From the NCBI RefSeq assembly GCF_021869535.1, contig NW_026262668.1:15422348-15486347 (forward strand): a stretch of 64,000 nucleotides of DNA, given 5' to 3'. The position numbers were made by a program, and so were the translations under genes. The stretch's first letter is position 1, and each line of letters starts with the position of its first letter. Origin of the DNA: Mytilus californianus (lineage: Eukaryota > Mollusca > Bivalvia > Mytilida > Mytilidae). Shown here in pieces: positions 11,801 through 20,975 of this stretch. Below the pieces are notes generated by a model that saw only the letters and a list, made by a program, of their open reading frames with translations, made no database searches and was not told the DNA's origin.

Positions 11801-14408
11801 CATCTTTTGCGCAAGGTATCGAAGGGCGCTATGTTCAAAAATCTGAAACTAGAGCTCAAAATTTGAAAAAAAAATGTTAAAAACAGGGGGAATGGCCTAT
11901 TCCATGGTTCTAGAGAAAAATAATGAGGGGTGTCACGGGGTATGACTATATAGGTCTTGTAAAAGAGAAACAAGCGCATCTTTTGCGCAAGGTAACGAAG
12001 GGCGCTATGTTCAAAAATCTGAAACTAGAGCTCAAAATTTGAAAAAAAAAATTGTTAAAAACAGGGGGGTTGGTCTATTCCATGGTTTCTAGAGAAAAAA
12101 TAATGAGGGGTGTCACGGGGTATGACTATATAGGTCTTGTAGAGGAGAAACAGGCGCATCTTTTGTGCAAGGTATTGAAGGGCGGTATGTTCAAAAATCT
12201 GAAACTAGAGCTCAAAATTTGAAAAAAAAAAATTGTTAAAAACAGGGGGTTGGCCTATTCAATGGCTTCTAGGGAAAAACAATGAGGGGTGTCACGGGGT
12301 ATGACTAAATAGGTCTTGTAGAAGAGAAACAGGCGCATCTTTTGCGCAAGGTATTGAAGGGCGCTATGTTCAAAAATCTGAAACTAGAGCTCAAAATTTG
12401 AAAAAAAAATGTTAAAAACAGGGGGGTTGGCCTATTCAATGGCTTCTAAAGAAAAATAATGAGGGATCTCACGGGGTAGGAAAATATGGGTCTTGTAGAA
12501 GAGAAACAGGCGCATCTTTTGCGCAACATTTCGAAGGGCGCTATGTTCAAAAATCTGAAACTAGAGCTCAAAATTTGAAAAAAAAATGTTAAAAACAGGG
12601 GGGTTGGCCTAGTCCATGGCTTCTAGAGAAAAATAATGAGGGGTGTCACGGAGTATGACTATATAGGTCTTGTAGAGGAGAAACAGGCGCATATCTTGCG
12701 CAAGGTATTGAAGGGCGCTATGTTCAAAAATTTGAAACTAGAGCTCAAAATTTGAAAAAAAAGTGTTAAAAACACGGGGGTTGGCCTATTCCGTGGCTTC
12801 TAGAGAAAAATAATGAGGAGTGTCACGGGGAATGACTATATAGGTCTTGTAGAGGAGAATCAGGCGCATCTTTTGCGCAAGGTATCGAAGGGCGCTATGT
12901 TCAAAAATCTGAAACTAGAGCTCAAAATTTAAAAAAAAAATGTTAAAAACAGGGGGGTTGGCCTATTCCATGGCTTCTAGAGAAAAATAATGAGGAGTGT
13001 CACGGGGTATTACTATATAGGCCTTGTAGAGGAGAAACAGGCGCATCTTTTGTGCAAGGTATTGAAGGGCGCTATGTTCAAAAATCTGAAACTAGAGCTC
13101 AAAATTTGAAAAAAAAATTGTTAAAAATAGGGGGGTTGGCCTATTCCATGGCTTCCACAGAAAAATAATGAGGCGTGTCACGGGGTATGACTATATAGGT
13201 CTTGCAGAGGAGAAACAGGCGCATCTTTTGGGCAAGGTATCGAAGGGCGCTATGTTCAAAAATCTGAAACTAGAGCTCAAAATTTGAAAAAAAATTGTTA
13301 AAAACAGGGGGAATGGCCTATTCCATGGTTTCTAGAAAAAATAATGATGGGTGTCACGGGGTATGACTATATAGGTCTTGTAGAGGAGAAACAGGCGCAC
13401 CTTTTGCGCAAGGTATCGAAGCGCGCTATGTTCTAAAATCTGAAACTTGAGCTCAAAATTTGAAAAAAAAATTTGTTCAAAACAGGGGGAATAGCCTATT
13501 CCATGGTTTCTAGAGAAAAATAATGAGGGGTGTCACGGGGTATGACTATATAGGTCTTGTAGAGGAGAAACAGGCGCATCTTTTGCGCAAGGTATCGAAG
13601 GGCGCTATGTTCAAAAATCTGAAACTAGAGCTCAAAATTTGAAAAAAAAATTGTTAAAAACAGGGGGTTGGCCTATTCAATGCTTCTAGGGAAAAATAAT
13701 GAGGGGTGTCACGGGATATGACTATATAGGTCTTGTAGAAGAGAAACAGTCGCATCTTTTGCGCAAGGTATCGAAGGGCGCTATGTTAAGAAATCTGAAA
13801 CTAGAGCTCAAAATTTGAAAAAAAACTGTTAAAACAGGGTGTTGGCCTATTCCATGGCTTCTAGAGAAAAATAATGAGGAGTGTCACGGGGTATGACTAT
13901 ATAGGTCTTGTAGAGGAGAAACAGGCGCATCTTTTGCGCAAGGTATCGAAGGGCGCTATGTTCAAAAATCTGAAACTAGAGCTCAAAATTTGAAAAAAAT
14001 TGTTAAAAACAGGGGGGTTGGCCTATTCCATGGTTTCTAGAGAAAAATAATGAGGGGTGTCACGGGGAATGACTATATAGGTCTTGTAGAGGAGAACCAG
14101 GCGCATCTTTTGCGCATGGTATCGAAGGGCGCTATGTTCAAAAATCTGAAACTAGAGCTCAAAATTTGAAAAAAAATTGTTGAAAACAGGGGGGGTTGGC
14201 CTATTCCATGGCTTCTAGAGAAAAATAATGAGGGGTGTCGCGGGGTATGACTATATAGGTCTTGTAGAGGAGAAACAGGCGCATCTCTTGCGCAAGGTAT
14301 CGAAGGGCGCTATGTTCAAAAATCTGAAACTAGAGCTAAAAATTAAAAAAAAATGTTTAAAACAGGGGGTTGGCCTATTCCATGGCTTCTACAGAAAAAT
14401 AATGATGG
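5868..14408 (+). repeat. Left satellite array, ~48 monomers of ~177 bp
   Basis: Head-to-tail copies of a 176-180 bp monomer with landmarks ggcctattccatggcttct, tgactatataggtcttgtag, gcgcatcttttgcgc and gagctcaaaatttg. Anchors at 5875, 6052, 6231, 6411 and 6587 give the period. Length changes fall mainly in the A-run and the G-run. Each monomer holds the small inverted repeat GCGCA-tcttt-TGCGC and a 39-codon frame beginning ATGAGG. Variant monomers recur at multiples of the unit, for example a cttctaaaga variant at about 6587, 9059 and 12428, showing duplication of multi-monomer blocks. The monomers point inward, toward the gene core. Confidence 0.95.
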
Positions 14409-14790
14409 ATTGTAGTGTAAAAAGGGGGATTCTGCCGCACTTGCCATTTTTAAACACAAATCCTGCATAGGGACCCCAACCGCAAACATAAAATGCAAAT
14501 GCATTGTGTTTCAACTAGTCTAAGGGTGGAAACAAGAATATGGCTTTTTGTAAACAATAGTAGAGACACCTTAAAGGGATGTAATCCTAGGGGTAGATGA
14601 AAAAATAAAAAATGGGGTGGGTGAGGTACAAAAAAAATTTTGCAATCCGACATTTCTGCCTGATCGGAAAGTTATTTTGTTTTTGTTTTTTTTTTATGCT
14701 TTAAACGGAGCACATCGTGAAATGAAGCAGAACGGAGCACATCGTGAAACGATGTGTGTAGTGAAGCGTAATGGAATGATGTGTGCATTT
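14409..14790. other. Left edge of the gene core, non-coding
   Basis: Unique sequence between the left array and the last minus-strand gene. It contains a direct repeat acggagcacatcgtgaaa (14705-14722 and 14732-14749). The second copy forms the perfect inverted repeat CACATCGT-gaa-ACGATGTG (about 14737-14755). Its place just beyond the gene's 3' end would suit a transcript 3' structure, but that is inference. Confidence 0.55.
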
Positions 14791-15300
14791 TTACGGCGCA
14801 TGAGCATTATGGTCCTCACTAAAAGTGGTGGAAGGTTGTCGCAGCTGAATTTTCTCACCATAGTAATTTTTGAGGCAGCTTGCGATCTTATCAAACTCAG
14901 CATCATCAATTTGTTCATCATCAGCCAAAGCAGTACTAATACATTGTTCATCCAAGGATTTTGTGGACTGTGCCAATCGCTAGGTGTCGCGGTGTTTTTT
15001 CTTCTTTTTCATGATACGCCCTGAGATCAGTGTGAGCACCATCACGCCAGTGGCACTCAAGCAAGCAAGGGATCCTAGGGGAAGGGAGGCTATAATACCT
15101 ATACCGGTCAAAGCTGAACCCATGGTGCAGCTGGTCAACATCAATCTGGCTACGGAACACACACCCTGTGCTATAGACACTACTTTATCGAGTCGTTTGT
15201 AGATCTTCAAGGTACGTTGATACTTAAGAATATCCGCGTTGAGTTGGTCTTCCATACATTCGACTCTGGTCTGCCGGTATCCAGAATCTAAATCATCCAT
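14791..15300 (-). pseudogene. Hydrophobic core protein with basic cluster, one in-frame stop
   Basis: Starts at the ATG of a TATAAATAAATG motif. The first 106 residues have a charged N-terminus, a long hydrophobic Gly/Ala/Ser-rich stretch (about residues 40-95, enough for two membrane segments) and a basic run KKKKK. A TAG at 14980-14982 interrupts the frame; the same frame stays open for another 60 acidic residues and ends at TAA 14791-14793. Hydrophobic small proteins with a basic cluster accompany Maverick capsid genes as I recall them, but I cannot name the family. It is the last gene of the leftward capsid cluster. A membrane-active virion protein is possible, not shown. Confidence 0.55.
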
Positions 15301-15309
15301 TTATTTATA
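15298..15309 (-). promoter_or_regulatory. TATAAATAAATG start module (hydrophobic protein gene)
   Basis: Exact TATAAATAAATG on the minus strand; its ATG is the start of the 14791-15300 gene. The stop of the preceding gene (TAA 15301-15303) lies inside it. Confidence 0.75.
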
Positions 15310-15882
15310 GGAGCATACCGAGGAGGGAAATGTTTTTGAAGGGCTGTTAGCACCTAAGATCAGACCGGCTCCGTCGTGGAATTGCTGACCACGCTTTATG
15401 TAGAGTCCATCACCATAGGTGATCCATGCGTTTGAGGGTTTGAGGTAGAGACCGTTGCCACTAGGTTTCATGGTATAAACACACCCACCACGTTTCAGGT
15501 ACAATCCAGACCCTAAGGCCTTGTTGATGGCTACACCACCCAGACCGCTCAAGGCTCCAACAACCAAGGCAGATAGAATTGTCTTAGCTACCATGGGAAG
15601 TGCCCTCATTACCAGCCCTGCCAACATGGGTAGGAATCCACCTACTTTTTGCATGTTTTCCTTCATTTGGGCGGCACTCAGCTACAGATTCATACCACCA
15701 GTACCTTTCTGGAGAAGCTTAATAATCTTTTGAACCTGCCGAGAGGTGAGCCAAATCTTGTGTTCACCTTGCAGGTTTGCGTGGGACAAACGAATGGAGA
15801 CCGGACAACCTTGGTTGACAGCCCGTTGTAGTTTATCAGCTTGACCTTTTGTCAAGGTCAAACCATGTTCGTGATAAATCAT
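15301..15882 (-). pseudogene. GLYLK-repeat capsid-associated protein, broken
   Basis: Starts at ATG 15882 inside a TATAAATAAATG motif. The first 66 residues are followed by an in-frame TAG (15682-15684), after which the frame continues into a hydrophobic Gly/Ala-rich segment (about 35 residues) and then three spaced repeats of the type GLYLKRG / GLYLKP / GLYIKRG and a Gly-Leu-Ile-Leu-Gly segment. The last residues probably follow a small indel near 15325, since an adjacent frame reads to a stop inside the same downstream motif. Proteins with this hydrophobic-plus-GLYLK layout sit next to the penton gene in Maverick-type elements as I recall; a role like adenoviral pVI/pX core or membrane-lytic proteins is a guess. 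Neighbours are penton (upstream) and the hydrophobic protein (downstream). Confidence 0.6.
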
Positions 15883-15891
15883 TTATTTATA
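15880..15891 (-). promoter_or_regulatory. TATAAATAAATG start module (GLYLK protein gene)
   Basis: Exact motif. The ATG starts the GLYLK gene, and the penton stop TAA (15887-15889) is inside the motif, so the two genes overlap by the motif itself. Confidence 0.8.
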
Positions 15892-16657
15892 CCTCACGAG
15901 GATGAAAGCGGATGGTGAGATGTTCACCCCTGAAATCGATGGGCCTACCATCTTGATCGGTGAGATACGTTTGCATGCGATTGATGGTTCGCAAGGTCAC
16001 CGGCAAGTATACTAGATTCTTGGGGGTTTGAATTATCTTCATAACAGGACCGTCTGCGGGAAAGAAGCTGTAGATGGTAGACTGCTGTGTACCATTCACA
16101 TAACTTCCATGGATGATATCACTATTCACCAGAATGCTCTTAATGCTGATGATATTTACAATGTGTTCCCTTTCTGTATAGCCATCTGTGATCATATCGA
16201 ATGTGTAAATCTGCCGCTTGAATCTCAAGACGGTGTTGATGCTATTGACAACGTTGAAGTATACTTGATAGTGTCTGGCGAGGGTTAGCGTTGCTCTTAG
16301 GGTCGCCCGGTTGACATCGATGATGATCTTTGTTTTGTGTTTGTTGAGCCGTATCCGCCGCTGGATCTCATTGTTGATGTCTTCGATGTCATAGAAACCT
16401 GTGCTCAGTGCGATGGGAAACCAGTTTGCACCATCGTCGGGGGAGTAGCGGAAGGAATTGTTACCTGTATGAATGTTGGGGATGGAGTTATAGGTTTCCA
16501 GGTTCACTAATGTCATCTCATAGGTCTTGGATTCCTTGAGTTCCAGTGGGGGGTTGAACCAGGTAAGGATTTGACTATCGTTTCCAGAGACGATGAACGA
16601 GAACCCCTGTTTGGGGTCAGTGTTGTTTGCAATTCGTCGCAAAAATGTTTTATCCAT
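15887..16657 (-). CDS. mCP: Minor capsid (penton) protein, Polinton type
   Basis: An uninterrupted 256-residue frame, close to the usual length of Polinton single-jelly-roll minor capsid proteins, which form the pentameric vertices of the predicted virion. The N-terminus (MDKTFLRRIANN) is followed by a beta-rich body with WFNPPLEL, a YSPDDGANW segment, and a C-terminal strand region ending RFHPREV. I identify it by overall resemblance and by position next to the major capsid gene; no catalytic residues are expected. The start is fixed by the CATAAATAAATG motif and the stop lies in the next gene's motif. It is one of only two core genes in this copy with no visible defect. Confidence 0.8.
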   Translation of the reverse strand: MDKTFLRRIANNTDPKQGFSFIVSGNDSQILTWFNPPLELKESKTYEMTLVNLETYNSIPNIHTGNNSFRYSPDDGANWFPIALSTGFYDIEDINNEIQRRIRLNKHKTKIIIDVNRATLRATLTLARHYQVYFNVVNSINTVLRFKRQIYTFDMITDGYTEREHIVNIISIKSILVNSDIIHGSYVNGTQQSTIYSFFPADGPVMKIIQTPKNLVYLPVTLRTINRMQTYLTDQDGRPIDFRGEHLTIRFHPREV

Positions 16658-16666
16658 TTATTTATG
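16655..16666 (-). promoter_or_regulatory. CATAAATAAATG start module (penton gene)
   Basis: One mismatch from the consensus. ATG 16657 starts the penton gene and the small ORF upstream ends with TAA 16658-16660 inside the motif. Confidence 0.75.
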
Positions 16667-16799
16667 GTACACCATTGTCACATATTTTTGCTTCCACTCT
16701 TCGATACCGTCATACTGCTCCTTGAGTTGTCTACCAGCCTTCACCACGATCGCATAGACTTCGACAGGGCGGATGCAAAGAGGAGTAAATTTTATCCAT
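16658..16799 (-). pseudogene. Small ORF (~46 aa) between major and minor capsid genes
   Basis: Too short for usual ORF listing. It begins MDKIYSSL at ATG 16799, 10 bases after the major capsid stop, needs one indel (total length is 3n+1), and then reads a charged helical segment (VVKAGRQLKEQYDGIEEWK) to TAA 16658-16660 within the penton start module. Its fit between two genes with no spare bases argues that it is real. I do not recognise it; a small virion or scaffold component would fit the place. Confidence 0.4.
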
Positions 16800-16808
16800 T
16801 TTTTACTT

Positions 16809-18060
16809 TTAGAACACAACGTTCATCTTCTGACCATCGGATTCAAACTGTAGGATTCTGTCGGAAATGATAAGTGCAAATGCTCTGGTGTTTGCCTCCA
16901 CGTTACGCTCGAACTGGGACCGGATCTGAATGTCCACCGTGGATTCTTTCTGCCACTCGGACTGGTGACTCTCGTCAATGACAAACAAGGGGTACAGATT
17001 GATGAAGTCAGAGGGGTTGATGCCACCGTTGCTGAGGAGGGTGTCCATGTTGTGTAATTTCCACCCTGAAGTCAGCAGCCTCTTTGAACACTCTGGCTAC
17101 CCTATTTTCGGTGAAAACGGCATTGTAGTCGACGGCCGGGTAGCGTTCAGCGTTGAGAGTGACATGGATGTTTTGCAATCGACAGAAATCGAACACGGCA
17201 ACTTTGTGCTCCTGGTTTCCACTTCTCTCGGTTTGGAAGGCAACGATGATGTTCCTGGGCTTCTCACGACCGCTCTTGGCAGATAAGCGCCAGCTGAACT
17301 GTGAGGCTTGGGGGACGGCTATGGAATCGCACTGTCTCATTCGAAATCCACAGTTGATCTTCGCTTTACTCTGAATGGTTTTGTATAGCTGCATCTTGTT
17401 TTCGTCTAAAGGAGTGACGTGGGGGACGAACCATGAGATCTTACGCAGGACAACTTTTCCCACGTCGACGGCGTGGAATTGAGCACGAGTGTGATTTCAT
17501 GCCTGAACCCGTACACGATCTTGTCGTAGTCATCAGCGAACCCAAAAATGTGCTTCAGGGGGATGGCGAATGAAAACGACCCTTTGTTTGGCAATGATGT
17601 AGCCACGGCGCGCTACAAAGCCGGTGTTGTTTGCATGGGCGTCGATGGAGGAATCCTTGAATCACAGTTGGTTGAGACCTTGTGATATGGAAAAGTCGTC
17701 GGGGTAGGTCAACATTCCCATCATGGTGGTGGCGACGCCGTTGTCGTTGATGTGCTCGATTTGCTGGCCGGAGAGTCGATAGCTGATGGTTCTGAAGAGA
17801 TACATGATACCATTATGTACGAGGGACACGAGATCAGTGTCGGCATATGCAGTGCCGTCGTTCTTTAGGAGCCGTCCTTCTACCAAGAGATAACTCTCGT
17901 CGGGGTGTAGGAACAAATCCTGGGTTTCGATGTTGATTCGGATTTCAAAACCGGCACTGTTCAGCTGGGCACCGGCTTGTGGTTCGTATTCTCGAACCTG
18001 ATATTCCTGAAGACTTTCGTGGAAGGTCAACCCTTCGGTGATTGTAAGGATGTCAGTCAT
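16809..18060 (-). pseudogene. MCP: Major capsid protein (double jelly roll), broken
   Basis: Starts at ATG 18060 (MTDILTITEGLTFHES) and ends at TAA 16809-16811, about 415 codons. Readable blocks: N-terminal jelly-roll start with LHPDESYLLVEGRL and YRLSGQQIEHIND; a FAIPLKHIFGFADDY block; a KISWFVPHVTP block; and a C-terminal INPSDFINLYPLFVID block. These match, by recognition, the major capsid protein of Polinton/Maverick elements. Defects: in-frame TGA near 17660, and frame changes near 17594, 17460 and 17050. Several frame changes sit at short A or G runs, but the nonsense codon argues for real decay. A jelly-roll capsid beside penton, protease and ATPase genes marks the element as a virus-like Polinton. 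Confidence 0.8.
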
Positions 18061-18064
18061 AATG

Positions 18065-18076
18065 TATTTATTTATA
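18065..18076 (-). promoter_or_regulatory. TATAAATAAATA start module (major capsid gene)
   Basis: Differs from the consensus only at the last base; here the ATG follows four bases after the motif. The stop of the PX-like gene (TAA 18072-18074) is inside. Confidence 0.7.
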
Positions 18077-18362
18077 GCGTTGGACGAAGTCGTGGATGGT
18101 TTTGATACCAGGGCCGGAGATAAGACCGAACTTGCTCTGGCTTCTTGCGGGTCACTTTATCAACCACATGGTCGACGGCTTTGGAGGCCCCATTTTCAAC
18201 ACCTTTCAAGGCTGCATTGGTGGCAGCACTCACGGCCTTACTTCCTAGGGTTTTGGCGGCAGAGGAAGTAAACATGCGTCAAGCCAAACTGGCGATTGTG
18301 TCAAACAGTCCTCTACCCCCGTAGGCGTACTTTCGAGCGTAACCTTTTTTGATTTGCAACAT
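18072..18362 (-). pseudogene. Small basic PX-like capsid-cluster protein, one in-frame stop
   Basis: ATG 18362 lies in an exact TATAAATAAATG. The first 27 residues are basic and Gly/Tyr-rich (KKGYARKYAYGGRGLFDTI). A TGA at 18279-18281 interrupts; the same frame then runs 67 residues, with an Ala-rich helix (KAVSAATNAALKGVENGASKA) and a basic segment (KVTRKKPEQVR), to TAA 18072-18074. It lies directly upstream of the major capsid gene in the place where Polintons often carry a small protein called PX. The name is by position and size only. The split ORF would be missed if only the second ATG were used. Confidence 0.55.
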
Positions 18363-18371
18363 TTATTTATA
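18360..18371 (-). promoter_or_regulatory. TATAAATAAATG start module (PX-like gene)
   Basis: Exact motif; it contains the PX-like ATG and the stop (TAA 18367-18369) of the preceding gene. Confidence 0.8.
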
Positions 18372-19205
18372 GGATGCTACGATGAAGCGCCTTATATTTC
18401 TCGATGCTGATATGTCTACCCTTTCTCATAGCATCGATAATCGACACAATTTCGTTGCGCACACCATTATTTCCTGCTCGGTATGCTGCGGCACACAGTA
18501 TCAAGCGATCGAGAAGCTGTTTGAAGTTTGAAGGTAAAAACACGGTTTGCAGCCCACTGCCAAACTTATTCTTTTGGCAGATGTGGGACACGATTTCCTT
18601 CCACTTGTAACCCTTATTCGCTTTCGGGGTTCTCGAGAGGGTGGAATTGCCTTGATACATGGCACCGGAACTTTTTAGAATCTGTACATAGTCCTCTAGG
18701 TCGTCGGGCTCGAACGATTCAGAATTCTTTTTCACCATGAGTTACCAGAGACCAAGGGTTCCTTTGTACCTCACACCATCCACGAAAATATCATCACCGT
18801 CAAAAGTAACTGGTGAGCTTCCGATAAAGATACTATCGTTTTCAGATCGCAATCCAAAGGTGTGGTCGGCGGAAGGAGTCATACTGAGCTGCAAATACTG
18901 CCATGCTCGGGGTCCAAGGACGGTGTATGTAGCTGGTGCGATGGGTAGTGGGTCGGCAAACTCGGGCGGTGGAGGAGGAATGGCTGGCACTGCTGCAGGA
19001 AGGTCTGCGATCGTTTGGTGATCTGTGAAGCTCCCTCTCGCTGAGCCTCAACCACAGGCTTAAACACCTTGGAAAGGTCTCGGCTAAGTCCGATCTTGTC
19101 GAGGCGATGCTGCATATTACTGGCTTGAATTTTCCGCTTGGTGTCTTGCAACTCCCTGGCAAGCGCCTCACGCTGCTTAGGGTCGGTAATCTTGATAAAC
19201 GTCAT
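18367..19205 (-). pseudogene. Conserved Maverick-associated protein of unknown function, broken
   Basis: About 280 codons from ATG 19205 (MTFIKITDPKQREAL) to TAA 18367-18369. The N-terminus is a charged coiled-coil-like helix; a Pro-rich linker (IPPPPPEF) follows a frame change near 19015; next comes a beta-rich block with GLRSENDSIFIG and KGTLGLW; an in-frame TAA lies just after GLW (near 18739-18741); the C-terminal block contains GNNGVRNEIVSIIDAMR and ends in a helix. I recognise this layout from many invertebrate predicted proteins associated with Polinton-like elements, but no function is known to me. Its place between ATPase and capsid genes suggests a structural or assembly role (inference). 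Confidence 0.65.
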
Positions 19206-19214
19206 TTATTTATA
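19203..19214 (-). promoter_or_regulatory. TATAAATAAATG start module (conserved unknown protein)
   Basis: Exact motif with the ATG of the 18367-19205 gene. No gene lies immediately upstream on this strand, so the motif exists here without a stop codon to share, which argues that it is a promoter in its own right. Confidence 0.8.
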
Positions 19215-19261
19215 GGAGCGAACGCTGTTAACCGCCTCATAGCCTTGGTGTGAACGCCCCA

Positions 19262-19327
19262 TAGCGTTTATAGACGTTTTTCCAAACACCTTATAGCGTT
19301 TGAAAAAATATCTTTCATTTAGCGTTT
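19262..19327. repeat. Three TAGCGTTT iterons in a divergent intergenic region
   Basis: TAGCGTTT occurs at 19262-19269, 19294-19301 and 19320-19327 in the 130-base gap between the minus-strand gene starting at 19205 and the plus-strand ORF starting at 19345. Related bits such as gaacgct near 19219 extend the pattern. Could bind a regulator; no direct proof. Confidence 0.45.
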
Positions 19328-19344
19328 AAAAAGTTGTTGAAACA

Positions 19345-19722
19345 ATGGGGGTAACGAGTATGGTTGTATTCTCTTCGAAAGCTTCAAGTGTCTTAGGCAT
19401 AGGTCTTTACGCGGTTGGCATGGGTGTGTACACTGGTGGCCTCGAATCGTCTTGGTAGGGCATTGGGGTAGAGGAAAGCGCTCACCTTACCATACTGGCG
19501 GCCAGAGTTTCATGCGTCGAAATCACCTACACCGCTATCGATCGGGCGGGGGATCGCGCGAACACACTTCCAACACATACTCCTCATATCGACTCAGTCC
19601 CACTCGAACTTACATTTGCAGGGCCACTAAAACTTGTAGGGCTGGGGTTCCTCTGTGTCTTCATACTCAATTTCCAGGAAGAAATCTTCAAACTGATCCA
19701 TTCTTTATCTTATACCTCATAG
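19345..19722 (+). pseudogene. Small plus-strand membrane protein, one in-frame stop
   Basis: ATG 19345 opens 37 residues with a hydrophobic Gly-rich segment (VLGIGLYAVGMGVY), followed by TAG 19456-19458; the same frame continues for 87 residues and ends at TAG 19720-19722 with a second hydrophobic segment (GPLKLVGLGFLCVFIL) and an acidic EEIF tail. Two predicted membrane passes and a stop that overlaps the ATPase 3' end by about a dozen bases (tail to tail) support a genuine gene in an otherwise empty 500-base gap. Family not recognised. It could be a virion membrane protein or a chance frame. Confidence 0.4.
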
Positions 19723-20462
19723 AACTCATCTAATTTGTATCGGTATTTCCCTGCTGACTTGGGGCTCGTGAGATCGATGGTTACAAATCCATAGGGTTGG
19801 GACCAGCAATGCTTACACAGAGCGTCAAATTGTTACTTGGTAAGATCGTTGCAGTGGTCACGCCGGATATGATCGAGATTCTTAGCATCTTACTGAAAGA
19901 GACAGATAAAGTTTGCATTTTCTCGGATCGATTGTCGGGGCAGTTTGAAGTAGTTCTGGCACAGGTAGAAACAATCGCCTTGTTGTGGCGTCCGCGCACG
20001 TAGTAATCCTCACACGTGTTCTGTTTGCCTAGCATCAAGTCGTCGAACACTATGAGGTTCTTGCATCTGGGGTCAAGTTCCCGGGGGTCTGGTACATCGC
20101 TCCCTTGCTCGAAGAAAAAAGTGTCGATACCATTTGTGTGTCGTGGTTGTGGTAAGGCGTTGACCACATTGAGTAGAGTGACTTGCCCTTGCACTGTAGG
20201 AGGTCTCGGATATCTTCCTTAGGGAAGCCTGTTCCCAGCGCTTGCTGCAACAGCTGGTAGATGGGCTGGTGAAGCGATTTTCCGAAAACGTACAATCGAT
20301 CGTAGTCGAGCCATCCATCGCGCAGGAGTAGGTTGTTCAACAGCGTTGTCTTACCACAGTCCGACTTCCCAATGATCAACACTCTGATCGACCGCTGCGG
20401 TAGGAGGTAGTGATTGCTCATTTTGGGGGCTTAGTACTGTAGGAAATGTCTTCGACGTTCAT
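19710..20462 (-). pseudogene. ATP: Genome-packaging ATPase (FtsK/HerA-A32 type), broken
   Basis: Readable from MSNHYLLPQRS at 20421, with a probable true start at ATG 20460-20462 in the palindromic promoter (frame shifted shortly before 20421). Walker A is IIGKSDCGKTTLL (about residues 15-27 from 20421); Walker B is NLIVFDDLM; the C-terminus (FVTIDLTSPKSAGKYR) ends at TAA 19710-19712. Such ATPases pump DNA into Polinton-type capsids. Frame changes lie near 20160-20190 and 20000, and the C-terminal frame has two TAA codons between about 19830 and 19900, so the protein is dead. It is divergent from the integrase fusion gene and faces the small membrane-protein ORF at its 3' end. Confidence 0.8.
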
Positions 20463-20475
20463 TTATTTAAATAAA
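20462..20475. promoter_or_regulatory. Palindromic divergent promoter TTTATTTAAATAAA
   Basis: A perfect 14-bp palindrome between the ATPase (minus) and the zinc ribbon-PLA2-integrase gene (plus). On the minus strand it reads TTTAAATAAATG into the ATPase ATG (20460-20462); on the plus strand AAATAAAATAGCG leads to ATG 20482. It looks like two copies of the element's start motif fused back to back. Confidence 0.65.
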
Positions 20476-20481
20476 ATAGCG

Positions 20482-20975
20482 ATGATCTTCTGCGTGAAAT
20501 ACGTAGGAAGACGGACACAGTTAACCCTGGCGAGACAATTACCAGCAACGGGCGATGGAGGAAGTTTGGCAACTGCATGGTGTGCGGTGCCAAGAAGTCT
20601 CAGTTTGTTGCTACAACCGGTGCAGGGTTCATGAACAAACTAATCAACCGATTACCCATGGAAATGCATCTGCCCGGACACAACTTCACCGGACCAGGGA
20701 CTAAACTTAGCAAGCGGCTACTCCCCGATGGCACACCGAAGGCTTAGTCAAAACCCATTAATCGAGTTCACCACGCTGCATATCACCACGATCTCTGTTA
20801 TGCCCAGCACAAGGATACAGCCTCACGCAACTCCATCTGTGACAAAGCTATGCTAGCCTCGCTTAACACCATTCCCAACCCTACCACACGCGAACGCATG
20901 GACCGCAGTATCGTCGGACCCATCATCGGTACCAAAGCTCGATTTGGTCTGGGTATTAAAAAAAAAAGTTCACTG
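20482..20975 (+). pseudogene. Zinc ribbon + phospholipase A2-like domain, N-terminal part of the integrase fusion
   Basis: ATG 20482 begins MIFCVK, the first half of a zinc ribbon. A frame change before about 20547 leads to the second half (CMVCGAKK), then LINRLPMEMHLPGHNF and the PLA2-like core: a calcium-loop-like TGPGTKL and the His-Asp pair of AAYHHDLCYAQHKD, as in the parvovirus VP1 phospholipase family. A TAG (20745-20747) interrupts it. The frame runs to GLGIKKK at the A10 tract (about 20958-20967), after which the integrase is open in another frame. PLA2-like domains are known from parvoviral capsids, where they breach endosomes, and I recall them in Maverick/adintovirus elements. Confidence 0.75.

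Noticed and set aside
14617..15024. 135-codon plus-strand ORF
   Set aside because: Antisense to the hydrophobic core gene and the repeat hairpin; no motif, no start module.
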